Part shown: positions 16,832 through 25,867 of the stretch, in pieces
Numbering within the stretch: the first letter of the stretch is position 1
Layout: every line of letters begins with the position of its first letter
Assembly: GCA_036741355.1 (NCBI GenBank)
Contig: DAINSK010000013.1
Location: 13,880 to 77,879, forward strand
Length of the DNA stretch: 64,000 nucleotides
Direction: 5' to 3'
DNA from: JBBRGK01 sp036741355
GTDB taxonomy: Bacteria; Chloroflexota; Dehalococcoidia; CAUJGQ01
The notes under the pieces: model-generated
The model's input: only the letters and a program-made list of their open reading frames with translations
Databases searched by the model: none
What the model was told of the DNA's origin: nothing
Program-made: the position numbers and the translations under genes

Positions 16832-17157
16832 CACTTTGCTAACGGATCCTTGTAGATCGCGTGCGTCCCGATCCTGCGCCAGATGACGTGGAACTTATCC
16901 GGAATCTGCGGTGTGCCGTATTCCCAGGTGCATCGTCCATCGCCTGCCCAGGCAAATTCCTTAATGTTTCGCTGCTTGACCATCGCAGTGATCCCTAAGC
17001 GCTGAGGGAAAATCGGATTTCCAGGTCGCCGTTCCCGCTCCCAGTCGCGCAGCACGCTAATGAATTCTCGTAGCGCCTGGTTGAATGCGTCCTGCTGGTC
17101 GTCACGCAGGCATTCGTACTCGCGCCAGAAGCGATCGTGAGCTTCAAATGTAGGCAT
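16669..17157 (-). CDS. RelE/ParE-superfamily toxin with a run-on C-terminus
   Basis: Starts at ATG 17157 behind GGAG. The first 110 residues match a RelE/ParE-like toxin family: PTFEAHDRFWREYECL, FISVLRDWERERRPGN, FAWAGDGRCTWEYG and the closing strand FHVIWRRIGTHAIYKDP. Family members normally end at this GTHxIFxDP block. Here the frame has no stop and runs about 50 more residues through the antisense of the converging HicB-like gene to 16669. I infer loss of the native stop by a rearrangement. Toxin activity is uncertain, because such tails can disturb folding. Confidence 0.7.
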   Translation of the reverse strand: MPTFEAHDRFWREYECLRDDQQDAFNQALREFISVLRDWERERRPGNPIFPQRLGITAMVKQRNIKEFAWAGDGRCTWEYGTPQIPDKFHVIWRRIGTHAIYKDPLAKCYSGRFAHRSNAASNSCSFSKISLAIGVGAPLWYAARACPSSELRSMSSMMGSV

Positions 17158-17200
17158 GTCACTCCAGCACCCGCAGGCATAGGCGTAATCCTGACCGCGA

Positions 17201-18733
17201 CTACACGGGTAGGATCTGTTGCCTGGCATCCGCGGTTCTGTTCCGTCCCCGCTTTTTCGCCCCCGCCTCCACCGTCCCTCGCTCCGCCCGAATCCGCTCC
17301 AGCAGCACCGAAGCCGGCTCGTCGTTCGGGTCCTGCGGCACCAGCCGCCCCTCGAACGCCCGCTTCAGAATTGCCTGCCGCAACCGCTCCGCCCGTTTCA
17401 GCCCTGAACCAACCGCGGCCTCCATCTGATCCACGACCGAGAGCCGGCGTTCAACCTCGGCAACGATGCGTTGCTGTTCGGCGAGGGGAGGAAGAGGCAC
17501 CGGTACTGCCTCGATAGTAGGAGCATTTAGATTCGGTCTGCCGACCCCTGCGCCTCCACCGACGAGATGTCCTTGCCCGACGGGGCTCTTGAGAAAATAG
17601 AAAATGTACCAACTTGTTACTACCGGTGCTATAAGCCGGTACTGGATTAAATACGCCCCCGGAATAGCTTCTACATCGTCGTCAAAGACGGCGAGCGTTC
17701 CGAGGCTGCCAGTCCGTGTGATAAGCAGATCACCGATATCAACTCGGTACTTGGCGAATTCTGCATCTGAAAGAGTCAGCCGGGGCGCTGATGCCGTGCG
17801 CACTCTACCGGATTGGGAGATGTCCGACGTGCGAAGGACCAGCTTCCCAGCGGCGGAATAGTCATCACTCGAAAACCGGGGGCCGTAGAGCGAGAACTCT
17901 TTGAGGTGTGCCAGACTTGCCCAACACCACCCCTCCGCCAGTTCGCCCGTATCCGGCGCCGCCGGTTCCTCGTACTTCGCGCGCCAGTTGAAGGGCGGCT
18001 GCTTGCCGGACTTTGCGAACCTCTCTTGCTGCACAGCCTCCCAGCGGGCGCGGCGCTCGGCAAGGATGCGGGCCAGCAGGTGCTCGCCGCTCTCGTAGTC
18101 GCGGCCCTCGGTGCAGGCAAGCGCGGCCTCGGTGGGCACCAGGCGGCCCTCGCAGGCGGCTTTCAGCACGGCGGCGCGGTAGCGCTTCAGGTTCGTCCGC
18201 GTCCGCCGCAGCGCCGCCACCGCCACATCCAGCCGCGTGAAATGAGTGTCAATTGCGCTGACAATTCGTATCTGCTCGTTGAGGGGAGCCAGCGAAACGG
18301 TAAACCCTAGGAAGGGGCCACGGTTGATGTGACTCATAGTCGAGCCATGCAGGTGAGCCGATGCCCTAAGCGCTGAGATGGTATGGCAAAGAAGATAATA
18401 GAGGAATGGACGCCCCACTACCGTCTCGTTCGGGACGACCTTGAAGATGTGTTGGTTGAGAATTGCAGTTTCGCGTTTCCAAGTGAAGGCATCGAGGGTC
18501 GCGGACCAGCTAACGAGAATGTCACCTGATTTTACTAAGTAAGATGCGTCAACGGTTCGTAGCGTTCGATTTAGCGGTTTAGACTCGTCCGTGAGGTTCT
18601 GGATGCGAATTATGGGATACCCCTCGTCGACCCAGTCGGATGGCTTAAATGCCAAGCCATTAATGTAGGTCGCAGTGTCACCCACAGTCGCGGCCACCCA
18701 GCCAGGCGGCAGGGGTACCGTCTGTTCGGTCAC
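17201..18733 (-). CDS. hsdS: Type I restriction-modification specificity subunit (HsdS)
   Basis: A 510-residue specificity subunit with two target-recognition domains (TRD). TRD1 spans about residues 1-160 (PLPPGWVAATVGD opening, YPIIRIQNLTDES, GDILVSWSATLDAF). A helical conserved spacer LNEQIRIVSAIDTHFTRLDV follows. TRD2 spans about 250-420 (GWCWASLAHLKEFS, VDIGDLLITRTGSLG). A second spacer, LAEQQRIVAEVERRLSVVDQMEA, and the end QAILKRAFEGRLVPQDPNDEPA follow. Each TRD reads one half of a bipartite site. It overlaps the hsdR stop (ATGA), a tight translational coupling. Both TRDs are visibly more AT-rich than the spacers, as expected for domains exchanged between alleles. Confidence 0.95.
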   Translation of the reverse strand: MTEQTVPLPPGWVAATVGDTATYINGLAFKPSDWVDEGYPIIRIQNLTDESKPLNRTLRTVDASYLVKSGDILVSWSATLDAFTWKRETAILNQHIFKVVPNETVVGRPFLYYLLCHTISALRASAHLHGSTMSHINRGPFLGFTVSLAPLNEQIRIVSAIDTHFTRLDVAVAALRRTRTNLKRYRAAVLKAACEGRLVPTEAALACTEGRDYESGEHLLARILAERRARWEAVQQERFAKSGKQPPFNWRAKYEEPAAPDTGELAEGWCWASLAHLKEFSLYGPRFSSDDYSAAGKLVLRTSDISQSGRVRTASAPRLTLSDAEFAKYRVDIGDLLITRTGSLGTLAVFDDDVEAIPGAYLIQYRLIAPVVTSWYIFYFLKSPVGQGHLVGGGAGVGRPNLNAPTIEAVPVPLPPLAEQQRIVAEVERRLSVVDQMEAAVGSGLKRAERLRQAILKRAFEGRLVPQDPNDEPASVLLERIRAERGTVEAGAKKRGRNRTADARQQILPV

Positions 18734-21681
18734 GCCGCCAGCACCTCGTTGAGTTCTTCGAGCAGGGGCGCGAGCGCGGGACCGAAGGCGTTGTAGACGC
18801 CGCCGCGACCGCCGTGCTGCGTGAATGGCACTTCATCGAAGTCGTCCATCTCGATGCGCAGGCTCGCGGCGATGTGGTCGCGCATCATTTGCAGCCACTC
18901 GCGCTGATCAGGGGTGAAGCGGCGGCCTGACGACTCCTGCTGCCGGAGCCAGGCAGCGAAACGGTCGCGCACCTGGTCGGCATAGGGAACCAGCATATCC
19001 TCCTGGTGGACGGCGAAACGGACCAGCGAGACCATGTCGGTCAGCATGCGGCCGCCCGAGCCGCGCACTTTCGATCGCTCCAGCGCCTCGTACGCCTGCC
19101 ATACTCTTTCCGGCGTCAACGACCGCGGCGGCGCCTCGATCGCCTGGGCTAGCGCCTTGATGTCGGCGAAGCGCAGCCGTTGCCCGTACGGGCGGCTATA
19201 CAGCACCTGCAGCGCCGTGATCTCGTCGCGGTTCTCCTCGATGAACTGCTCGAACGATCGCACGACGCCGTGCGCCCGCTCCCGCGCTTCCGCGGAATAG
19301 CCCGCCTCCAGCACGTCGTCTTTGCTGATCGTGTCGATCGTCTGCTCGAAGCGCTGCTGCGCCTCGACGATCGCCCGCCGCAGCGTCGGGTTCGAGGCGA
19401 GCGGCAACGCCGCCGTCCGCAGTAACTCCGCCCGCGCCGCCGCAAGCTGCGCTTCGTCCGGCTCCGCGCTTTCCGGCAGGCCGGCGGCGACTCGGGCGGC
19501 TTCGACCTGGAGGTCCGCGTCCAGCGCCGCGAGGATGTCGCCCGCGATCTGCTGAAGCGTCAGCCCGCCGGCCGCCTGCGCCAGCGCCTCCCGATCCGGT
19601 TTGCCGAGCCGGCCGTCGAGCCGCGCCAGCCGCCCCGCGATCGAGGAGAGCACGTCCTGCTCGGTATTGCCGAAGGCGACCGCGTCCAGCAGCTTTTCGA
19701 ACGAGACGGTGCGTTTGCGCTCAAGGGGCTGTGAGTCGCCAAAGTCTTGTTCGGTGACGCCGACGCAGTCGACCAGCACGAAGTGTGTCTTGCTCTTCGC
19801 GTCAGGCGTCACCGCCTGGAAGTCCGTGTCGCCGATCACGCGCACGCCACGCCCCTTCATCTGTTCGAAAAAGTTGCGGCTCTTCACGGCGCGCATGAAC
19901 ATCACGATCTCCAGCGGCTTGATGTCCGTGCCGGTTGCGATCATGTCCACCGTGACCACGATGCGCGGGTTGTAGCTGTTGCGGAAGGAGGAGAGAAGGT
20001 CGTCGGTCTTGATGCCGCTCGCTTTGTAGACGACCTCCTCGACCTGCTCGCCGCTCGGCAGCATGCTCCTGGTAACGATGCGGGCCGTGCCGCTCTTGTA
20101 AGTGATCTTCTGGGCGAAGTCGTTGCCCTTGCCGAACTCTTCGCGCACGACCTGTACGATGTCGTCGGCGTGGCTGTCGTCCTTGGCGTAGATCAGCGTC
20201 TTCGGCACGTCGGTGCGTCCGGGGAAGATCTCGGTAAACAGCTTCTCCTTGAAGGTGCGGACCACCGTGCGGATCTGGTCCATCGCCACGACGTCGCGGT
20301 CGAGGGCTCCCGGAGGGTAGCTGAACTCTTCGTCCAGCGTCTCCCAGCGGACGGCGCGCGTCTGTCGGTCGCGGAAGTCGAGCTGCATCCCCGCCTCGAC
20401 CACGCTGCCCAACTCCGCTATGCGCGTGCGGATGCGGTAGACCTCGAAATCCACGTTTACGAGGTCGATCACGGCCTGCTCGTGGCTGTATTCCATCACC
20501 AGGTTCTGGTTGAAGAAGCCGAGCGTCTGCTTCGACGGCGTTGCGGTGAGGCCGACGAGGTAGGCGTCGAAGTACTCCAGCACCTGCCGCCAGAGGTTGT
20601 AGATCGAGCGATGACACTCGTCGGTGAAGATCACGTCGAACGTCTCGATCGGCACATCCGGGTTGTAGACGACGGGCAGCGGCTCTTTGGCCAGCCCTGC
20701 GCTCGGGTCGAAGCCGGAAAGCTCTTCCAACTCCGGGTCGAGCTCGGTTCCCTGCAGCATCGAGTAGAGCCGCTGGATCGTGGTGATGCAGACGCGGGCA
20801 ACCGGGTCGATGGTGTTCGAGCTGAGCAGTTGGACGTTGTACAGTTCGGTGAACTTGCGGCCGTCATCGGGCGTAACGTACTGCTGAAACTCTTTCAGCG
20901 CCTGGCGTCCGAGGTTGGCGCGGTCGACGAGGAACAGCACGCGCGCGGCGCCGCCGAACTTGATCAGCCGGTAGGCGGCGGTGATCGCGGTGTAGGTCTT
21001 GCCGCTGCCGGTGGCCATCTGGATCAGCGCCCGCGGGCGGTCCTGCTTCAGCGACTCTTCCAGGTTGAACACCGCGCGGCGCTGCACGTCCCACAGGTCC
21101 GGCGCATGCAGCGGCGGCATGTAATGCATCCGCCCGCGCAACGAGGCGCTGCCGTAGCCCTTGCCCGGTTCCGCGACGCGCCGCAGCCCGCCGCCCACCC
21201 CAGCGTCCGCCCCCAGCACCCCAGGATCGCCCTCTCTCCTAGCATTGGGAGAGAGGGACGGGGAGTGAGGGCCGAACGCCGCAAGCGTGGCCGGCCGGTG
21301 GAACGCGAAGACGCGGCGGCTGCGTGGTTCCGGGTCGAGTCCGTTGGTAAAGCGGGTCTCGACGCCCGTGCTCTGATAGAGGAATGGGAGCGGCTGCAGC
21401 GGGGCCGGCACCGTATCGGGCAACCCAACGCTGTACTTCTCGGCCTGCGTCTCCACGCCGGTGAGCGGCTCGCCGGCCTTCTTCGCTTCGACCGCCCCCA
21501 CCGCCTGCCGGTCCACGAACATCAGATAGTCGGCGAAGCCAAAGCCCTTGCGCATCGGGAACTCGCGCACCGCGACGCCGCGCCCGGCGTACAGGTTGGC
21601 GGCGTCCGCGTCCTGCACGACCCAGCCCGCGGCCACAAGCGCCGCGTCTATCTGTTGGCGTGCAAGCTCTTCGGGCTTCAT
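18730..21681 (-). CDS. hsdR: Type I restriction endonuclease subunit (HsdR)
   Basis: A 983-residue motor and nuclease subunit. The start is ATG 21681 (MKPEELARQQIDAALVAAGW); longer frames upstream have no ribosome site. The N-terminal PD-(D/E)xK nuclease block is FADYLMFVDRQAVGAVEAKK. The SF2 motor has Walker A MATGSGKT (about residue 245), a DECH box (FTDECHRSIYN) and motif VI MKGRGVRVIG. The C-terminal EcoEI-type helical domain follows. Between nuclease and motor, about 45 residues rich in Gly/Arg/Pro coincide with a palindromic REP-like DNA element, probably an in-frame insertion. It couples to hsdS by an ATGA overlap. It cleaves DNA remote from the site in an ATP-dependent way. Confidence 0.95.
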   Translation of the reverse strand: MKPEELARQQIDAALVAAGWVVQDADAANLYAGRGVAVREFPMRKGFGFADYLMFVDRQAVGAVEAKKAGEPLTGVETQAEKYSVGLPDTVPAPLQPLPFLYQSTGVETRFTNGLDPEPRSRRVFAFHRPATLAAFGPHSPSLSPNARREGDPGVLGADAGVGGGLRRVAEPGKGYGSASLRGRMHYMPPLHAPDLWDVQRRAVFNLEESLKQDRPRALIQMATGSGKTYTAITAAYRLIKFGGAARVLFLVDRANLGRQALKEFQQYVTPDDGRKFTELYNVQLLSSNTIDPVARVCITTIQRLYSMLQGTELDPELEELSGFDPSAGLAKEPLPVVYNPDVPIETFDVIFTDECHRSIYNLWRQVLEYFDAYLVGLTATPSKQTLGFFNQNLVMEYSHEQAVIDLVNVDFEVYRIRTRIAELGSVVEAGMQLDFRDRQTRAVRWETLDEEFSYPPGALDRDVVAMDQIRTVVRTFKEKLFTEIFPGRTDVPKTLIYAKDDSHADDIVQVVREEFGKGNDFAQKITYKSGTARIVTRSMLPSGEQVEEVVYKASGIKTDDLLSSFRNSYNPRIVVTVDMIATGTDIKPLEIVMFMRAVKSRNFFEQMKGRGVRVIGDTDFQAVTPDAKSKTHFVLVDCVGVTEQDFGDSQPLERKRTVSFEKLLDAVAFGNTEQDVLSSIAGRLARLDGRLGKPDREALAQAAGGLTLQQIAGDILAALDADLQVEAARVAAGLPESAEPDEAQLAAARAELLRTAALPLASNPTLRRAIVEAQQRFEQTIDTISKDDVLEAGYSAEARERAHGVVRSFEQFIEENRDEITALQVLYSRPYGQRLRFADIKALAQAIEAPPRSLTPERVWQAYEALERSKVRGSGGRMLTDMVSLVRFAVHQEDMLVPYADQVRDRFAAWLRQQESSGRRFTPDQREWLQMMRDHIAASLRIEMDDFDEVPFTQHGGRGGVYNAFGPALAPLLEELNEVLAA
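21230..21257. repeat. REP-like inverted repeat inside hsdR
   Basis: A palindrome with 10-base perfect arms CCCTCTCTCC (21230-21239) and GGAGAGAGGG (21248-21257) around an 8-base loop, followed by GACGGGGAGTGAGGG. This CCCTCTCCC...GGGAGAGGG layout is typical of interspersed extragenic palindromes in Chloroflexota-type genomes (recollection). Here it lies within coding sequence and stays in frame. Confidence 0.7.
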
Positions 21682-21935
21682 GTGTAGGTCAGTATATGCG
21701 ACGCCCCGCGGCGCGCGGTCGCGAGCGGTGGTTCGTGTACCTGCTGTGCAGGCCGACACGGACCGTTCGGCAGCTCGATCTTCTTGCGCGCGTGCAATTC
21801 TACTCTTGCCGGGATCATACCTGCGCTGCTATAACTGCGTCGAAACGAGCGCCGCTGCCGCCCGGAGCGGGCAAGGATCGAGACCTGTACTCGGTCCCGT
21901 CTGGCGTCGCGCGAGACTGTCTGGAGGTCCATTCC

Positions 21936-23078
21936 ATGATCGGGCGATCGTTTGTCAAATACCCGGTATTGGGTCTGGTGGGACTAGCGCTCTTGTATCT
22001 TGGCGTACGGCCATTTACGCCGGTTGCCGCCCAACCGGCACCGGCGCCGTCTATCGATCTGTCCGGCAAATGGGTCTACTCCGGCAACAACATCCAGTCG
22101 GCTCCCGTGCGGATCCTCGATATCTTTACACCCGGTACGCCGGATGCGGCTCGAACCGACCGGGTGGTCGCGCTATTCGACGGATCGGTGTCGTGTCCGG
22201 CAGGCGGCAGCCTAACCGAGCTGTTCGAGGGCACGCTGGACGTGAGTACGGGGCGGACGTTGGGCGCCTACACACTCAGCGGCGACACGTTTCAGACCTG
22301 CTCCCAAAACAACCAGTTCAACCGCGATTGCGGACTCCTGGACCCGTATGCCACCCAGTTTCGTGCCGAGGTGAGCCTCGACGGCGGCATGATCAGCGGC
22401 GAATTTCTTGGTGTCGGATACAACGCGGATATGGACCATGGTCGTTATACGAACTGCCGTCTAGACTCCCGGTATGATTCTTGGAAAAGCTTCACACTCA
22501 CTCGCCCCGGCGGCGGCTGCGACGCACTGCAGCGCGGCTACGACCAGGAGAAGGCGCTGCTCGATACGATCGATGCTCAACGCCAGGCCGCGCAGAACGC
22601 TGCCGATAGTCTGGCTCCACAAATGGCAGCACTGGCGCAGCAAATCGCGGGCGTACAGAGCGACGCACAACAGGAATGGGACCAGGCAGGTCTCGGCAAT
22701 GCCGCCACAGCGTTCATTACCGTCGTCGGCGATCTGGTGCTCGACGGTCTCGCGCCCGAAGCCGAGTCGTTGATACCCGAGGCGACACCGGGCGCCGTGT
22801 TTGACGCGGCGGAAGCCATTCAGGAGTACATCAGCGCGGTCTCGGCGCACTATGGTGATCTGGACCAACTGCACGAGTGGGCGGTCGAGCAAAGCGCTCA
22901 GTACGACATGAGCGCGCTGTTGAAAATGGTCGATCTGCTCGAGCAGCAGGCTGACGTCGGCGGCAAGGCGGCCGTATTCAATAACCAGTTCAATTCGCTT
23001 CGAGGCTCCCGAGACGCGGAAGCACAGAAGGTCGCCGACGCAAAAGCTGCGCTCGACGCCTGCCTCGCGGCGCAGTAG
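21936..23078 (+). CDS. Secreted protein of unknown function with helical C-terminal half
   Basis: 380 residues from ATG 21936, eight bases after GGAGG. A signal peptide (KYPVLGLVGLALLYLGV ... TPVAAQP) precedes a beta-rich part beginning IDLSGKWVYSGNN, which looks like a lipocalin-like or DUF domain with paired Cys residues (SCPAGG, TCSQ, DCGL, NCRL). After about residue 185 the protein is strongly helical: AAQNAADSLAPQMAALAQQI, then a Glu/Ala-rich segment and a second helical pair near the C-terminus, likely coiled coil. No family is recognised. It is divergent from hsdR and may be an exported envelope protein. Confidence 0.7.
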   Translation: MIGRSFVKYPVLGLVGLALLYLGVRPFTPVAAQPAPAPSIDLSGKWVYSGNNIQSAPVRILDIFTPGTPDAARTDRVVALFDGSVSCPAGGSLTELFEGTLDVSTGRTLGAYTLSGDTFQTCSQNNQFNRDCGLLDPYATQFRAEVSLDGGMISGEFLGVGYNADMDHGRYTNCRLDSRYDSWKSFTLTRPGGGCDALQRGYDQEKALLDTIDAQRQAAQNAADSLAPQMAALAQQIAGVQSDAQQEWDQAGLGNAATAFITVVGDLVLDGLAPEAESLIPEATPGAVFDAAEAIQEYISAVSAHYGDLDQLHEWAVEQSAQYDMSALLKMVDLLEQQADVGGKAAVFNNQFNSLRGSRDAEAQKVADAKAALDACLAAQ

Positions 23079-23099
23079 ACGGGATTCTGCTCGCCGTGT

Positions 23100-23891
23100 T
23101 CACACGGCCGCCGCCGAACGGACGCTGGTTTCAAGGAACCGCGCCAGCATCGCGTTGACCTGGTCCGGCACTTCGAGCTGGATGAAGTGCCCCGAACCCA
23201 CCGTCTGGCCCGTCACAACCTCCGGACGCAGCTTCCGTAGCCGCGCCGTGTCGACCAGCGGCACCGCGGCCGAGAGGTTCAGCAGAGGCACCCGGCATGC
23301 CGCCAGCGCCGCCTCTGAGTCGAAGGCGAATATCTGCTCCATGGCCGAGACCATGACCTGTTGCGGCGCCCCGGCCATGCCGCCGACGATGCGCTCTTTC
23401 AGCGCGGGGTCGGAAGTCGGCAGGAACATCGCGTTCTCGACCAATCCGCGCGCCACCTCGCGGAAGGCCGGCGTTTTCAGCCCTGCGATCACCTGCTCGA
23501 TCTGCAGCTTGAGCGCCCCGGGCACCAGCACGGGGCTGTCGACCAGCACCAGGGCAGCAGGGATGTCGGGATGACGCTGAGCCAGCGCCAGTGCGACAAC
23601 GCCGCCCATGCTGTGGCCGATGACCACCGGCTTTAGAACTCCGAGTTGTTCACACAGCCAGGCGAGGTCGTCGGCGAAGACGGCCATGGTGTAGTCCTGC
23701 TCCGGCTTGTCGCTCTCCCCGTGGCCGCGCAGGTCCACGGCGATGCAGCGATGGTCGCGGCTGAAAAAGTCAACCTGCGGCTGGAAATGCGAACTGTTGC
23801 AGCACCAGCCGTGGACGAAGAGCAGCGGCGGATCGCCGGTCCCCTGGTCGGTGTAGTAGAGGTTTACTCCGTCGCGTACCAGTCGCTCCAT
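23100..23891 (-). CDS. Alpha/beta-fold hydrolase
   Basis: 263 residues from ATG 23891 behind GAGGAGGAG. Classic features are the HG oxyanion strand LLFVHGWCCNSSHF, VDLRGHGESDKP, nucleophile elbow GHSMGG (Ser about residue 97) and C-terminal SGHFIQLE with the catalytic His. The acid should be the Asp of VPLVDTARL or a nearby residue; the match is less clear. It resembles haloperoxidase or epoxide-hydrolase-like esterases. It stands alone, convergent with the secreted protein gene. The substrate is unknown. Confidence 0.85.
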   Translation of the reverse strand: MERLVRDGVNLYYTDQGTGDPPLLFVHGWCCNSSHFQPQVDFFSRDHRCIAVDLRGHGESDKPEQDYTMAVFADDLAWLCEQLGVLKPVVIGHSMGGVVALALAQRHPDIPAALVLVDSPVLVPGALKLQIEQVIAGLKTPAFREVARGLVENAMFLPTSDPALKERIVGGMAGAPQQVMVSAMEQIFAFDSEAALAACRVPLLNLSAAVPLVDTARLRKLRPEVVTGQTVGSGHFIQLEVPDQVNAMLARFLETSVRSAAAV

Positions 23892-24010
23892 CTCGCTCCT
23901 CCTCTGGTTTCGGGTCATCGTGACGCTTCGTACCCGGCCATTCAGCACGCCCGCGGCGCATTCGTCAAGTGGTGTTTTGAAGGCAGGGAGTCACGCGCTC
24001 CCGCGTCCGG

Positions 24011-24793
24011 TTACGGCTGGCGCACCTGTGCATTCTGCTCGTCGCAGCCATCCATCGCGTGCGCCGGCAGGAACTCGGTCAGCGTCTGCCCCGCGCCGAT
24101 AACTGACCACGAGAGCGGCAGGCCGACGAAGCGAATGTGCCAGGGCTCGAAGACGTAACCCGTGATGCCGTCTTTGCCGGCGGGATAGCTGATCACGAAA
24201 CCGTACGCGGGGGCGTTGGCTGCCAGCCACTGACCCTCCGGCGTGGCGGCGAACGACTGGTCCAGATCGTTGGGGTCGCGTGCGGCGAGTACGTCGACCG
24301 CGACCCCAAGCTGGTGCTCGCTGTGGCCGGGCGGCGCAACCTCGCTGTTGGCCTTGGCCGGACCGTACAGCTTGGTCTCTTGCTGAAGCACATCGCGCTG
24401 CTGTTGCGCCGAACGGTAGCCCGAAATCGCGATCAGGTAGACCCGCTGCGCCCGCGCGCCGTCGAGAAGCTGCGTGAGCGCGGTGGCGGATTCCTGCCGC
24501 ATCAGCACGGCGGGACCGATGGCGGGTCCCTGCTGCAGCGCCACGAGGTCAGGCGGGACATAGCTCTCGGGAATGCCGCGGTCACGCGTGACGAGACAAA
24601 GCTCCGGCGGCCCCGGGGTTGCGCTTGGCAGCGGAGAAGCGGAGCGCGCTGCGGTGGGTCTGAGTGTGGGCGAGGAAGCGGGCCGAGTTAGTTGGATGCC
24701 GACGGTCGGCGGCGGCGTCGCACGGTTTGTGGCGCTGCCACAGCCTGAAAGAGAGAGCACAAGCGGCAGGAGTATAACAATGAAGCGGCGCAT
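24011..24793 (-). CDS. VanY-type D-alanyl-D-alanine carboxypeptidase lipoprotein
   Basis: 260 residues from ATG 24793 behind GGGAG. A lipoprotein signal peptide (RRFIVILLPLVLSLSGCGS) and a long Pro/Thr/Ser linker precede a zinc D,D-peptidase domain. The hallmark SGYRSAQQQ strand, GHSEHQLGVAVDV (SxHxxGxAxD) and FEPWHIRFVG (ExWH) give the three zinc ligands and the general base. It would trim the terminal D-Ala from peptidoglycan stem peptides outside the cytoplasmic membrane. The stop context and neighbours give no hint of vancomycin-type regulation; this looks like a housekeeping wall enzyme. Confidence 0.92.
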   Translation of the reverse strand: MRRFIVILLPLVLSLSGCGSATNRATPPPTVGIQLTRPASSPTLRPTAARSASPLPSATPGPPELCLVTRDRGIPESYVPPDLVALQQGPAIGPAVLMRQESATALTQLLDGARAQRVYLIAISGYRSAQQQRDVLQQETKLYGPAKANSEVAPPGHSEHQLGVAVDVLAARDPNDLDQSFAATPEGQWLAANAPAYGFVISYPAGKDGITGYVFEPWHIRFVGLPLSWSVIGAGQTLTEFLPAHAMDGCDEQNAQVRQP

Positions 24794-24957
24794 GAACTCC
24801 CAGGTAGGACGGGAATCGCCGGCGGCCACCGACGCACGGTGACCAGCGTAACATGATCGTTCACGTGTCCTCCACGACCTCTCCCACGACGGTCAGGCAT
24901 CCGTGAACGCTCATGCACCAGGCGCGGAAATCAGGAATGGCTCACGGAAGAGTTCGT

Positions 24958-25746
24958 CTATCCGAGATTTGCGAGGCCTCGAAAGAAGACGAGCACCGCC
25001 GCGTTGAATTCGTCCGGTTTTTCGAAGTAGGAAGAGTGGCCGGCGCCGGATATGGCTTGAAAGCGCGCGCCGTGGACGAGCGTGGAGGCATATTCAATGA
25101 TGTGGCGTGGCGTCACCGCGTCGTCCTCGCCGGCCAGAAACAGGGCCGGCACGCCACTGTCGGCGATGTAGGCGCTAAACGAACCAGCCCAGCCCGGCGG
25201 CGCCGCCAGGAAGTCCGAGGGGCGCCTGGGATTCAGGCGCTGGATTTCCCGGTACAGGAACGCGAGTTCGGGATGATCGCGTTCGAAGCCGCTGTGGAGG
25301 GCGCGTTGAAGCAGCGTGCTTCCGCGGGGCAGCGTCGCCGCATACTCGCGTTGTAGTCGACGAACATCGTTGCTGGTCGCGCCGGCAGTCGTGCCGGAGA
25401 ATACGACGCCGCAAACCCGTTCAGGAGCGCGCCGAATAACTGCTGCCGCGGTCCTGCCGCCCATTGAATGGGCCACGATGAAGAAGCGGTCGATGCCGAG
25501 GTGATCGGCGAGCGCCAGAGCGTCGGCGCCGAACTGCATCCTGCCGCCGGGCGGATCGGTCGCATCCAGCGAACGGCCGAACGCACGCTGGTCGAACGTC
25601 AGGCATCGATACCACCGGCGAAAGAACGGTACCTGTTGCCACCAGCTCAAGCAGTTTCCGCCTTGCCCATGGGCAAAGAGGATCGCGGGGCCTTCACCAT
25701 GTTCCTCGTAGTAGAGGTCGATGCCGTTGACCGGCGCGAGCGGCAT
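24958..25746 (-). CDS. Alpha/beta-fold hydrolase
   Basis: 262 residues from ATG 25746, eight bases after AGGAGG. Features are ILFAHGQGGNCLSWWQQVPFF, FDQRAFGRSLDATDPPGG, elbow AHSMGGRTA (catalytic Ser), FLAGEDDAVTP (acid) and GAGHSSYFEKPDEF (catalytic His), so the triad is complete. The family includes esterases, lactonases and C-C hydrolases; nothing decides among them. It sits between the VanY gene and a divergent zinc-ribbon membrane protein. Confidence 0.88.
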   Translation of the reverse strand: MPLAPVNGIDLYYEEHGEGPAILFAHGQGGNCLSWWQQVPFFRRWYRCLTFDQRAFGRSLDATDPPGGRMQFGADALALADHLGIDRFFIVAHSMGGRTAAAVIRRAPERVCGVVFSGTTAGATSNDVRRLQREYAATLPRGSTLLQRALHSGFERDHPELAFLYREIQRLNPRRPSDFLAAPPGWAGSFSAYIADSGVPALFLAGEDDAVTPRHIIEYASTLVHGARFQAISGAGHSSYFEKPDEFNAAVLVFFRGLANLG

Positions 25747-25867
25747 AGAGGTTCCTCCTGTGCGGCGATCGGTCCATGACATTATAGAAAGGCATACGGC
25801 TGCCTCCGGATGCCGGCGTAGCCGTGTTGCTACGCTGCAGTCAGCCGGTTGATGACGGAGCCCAGCT

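Noticed and set aside
19747..21687. Very long open frame (646 codons) antisense to hsdR
   Set aside because: Low-complexity, His/Arg/Val-rich product with no family resemblance; it arises from the high GC content of the opposite coding strand.
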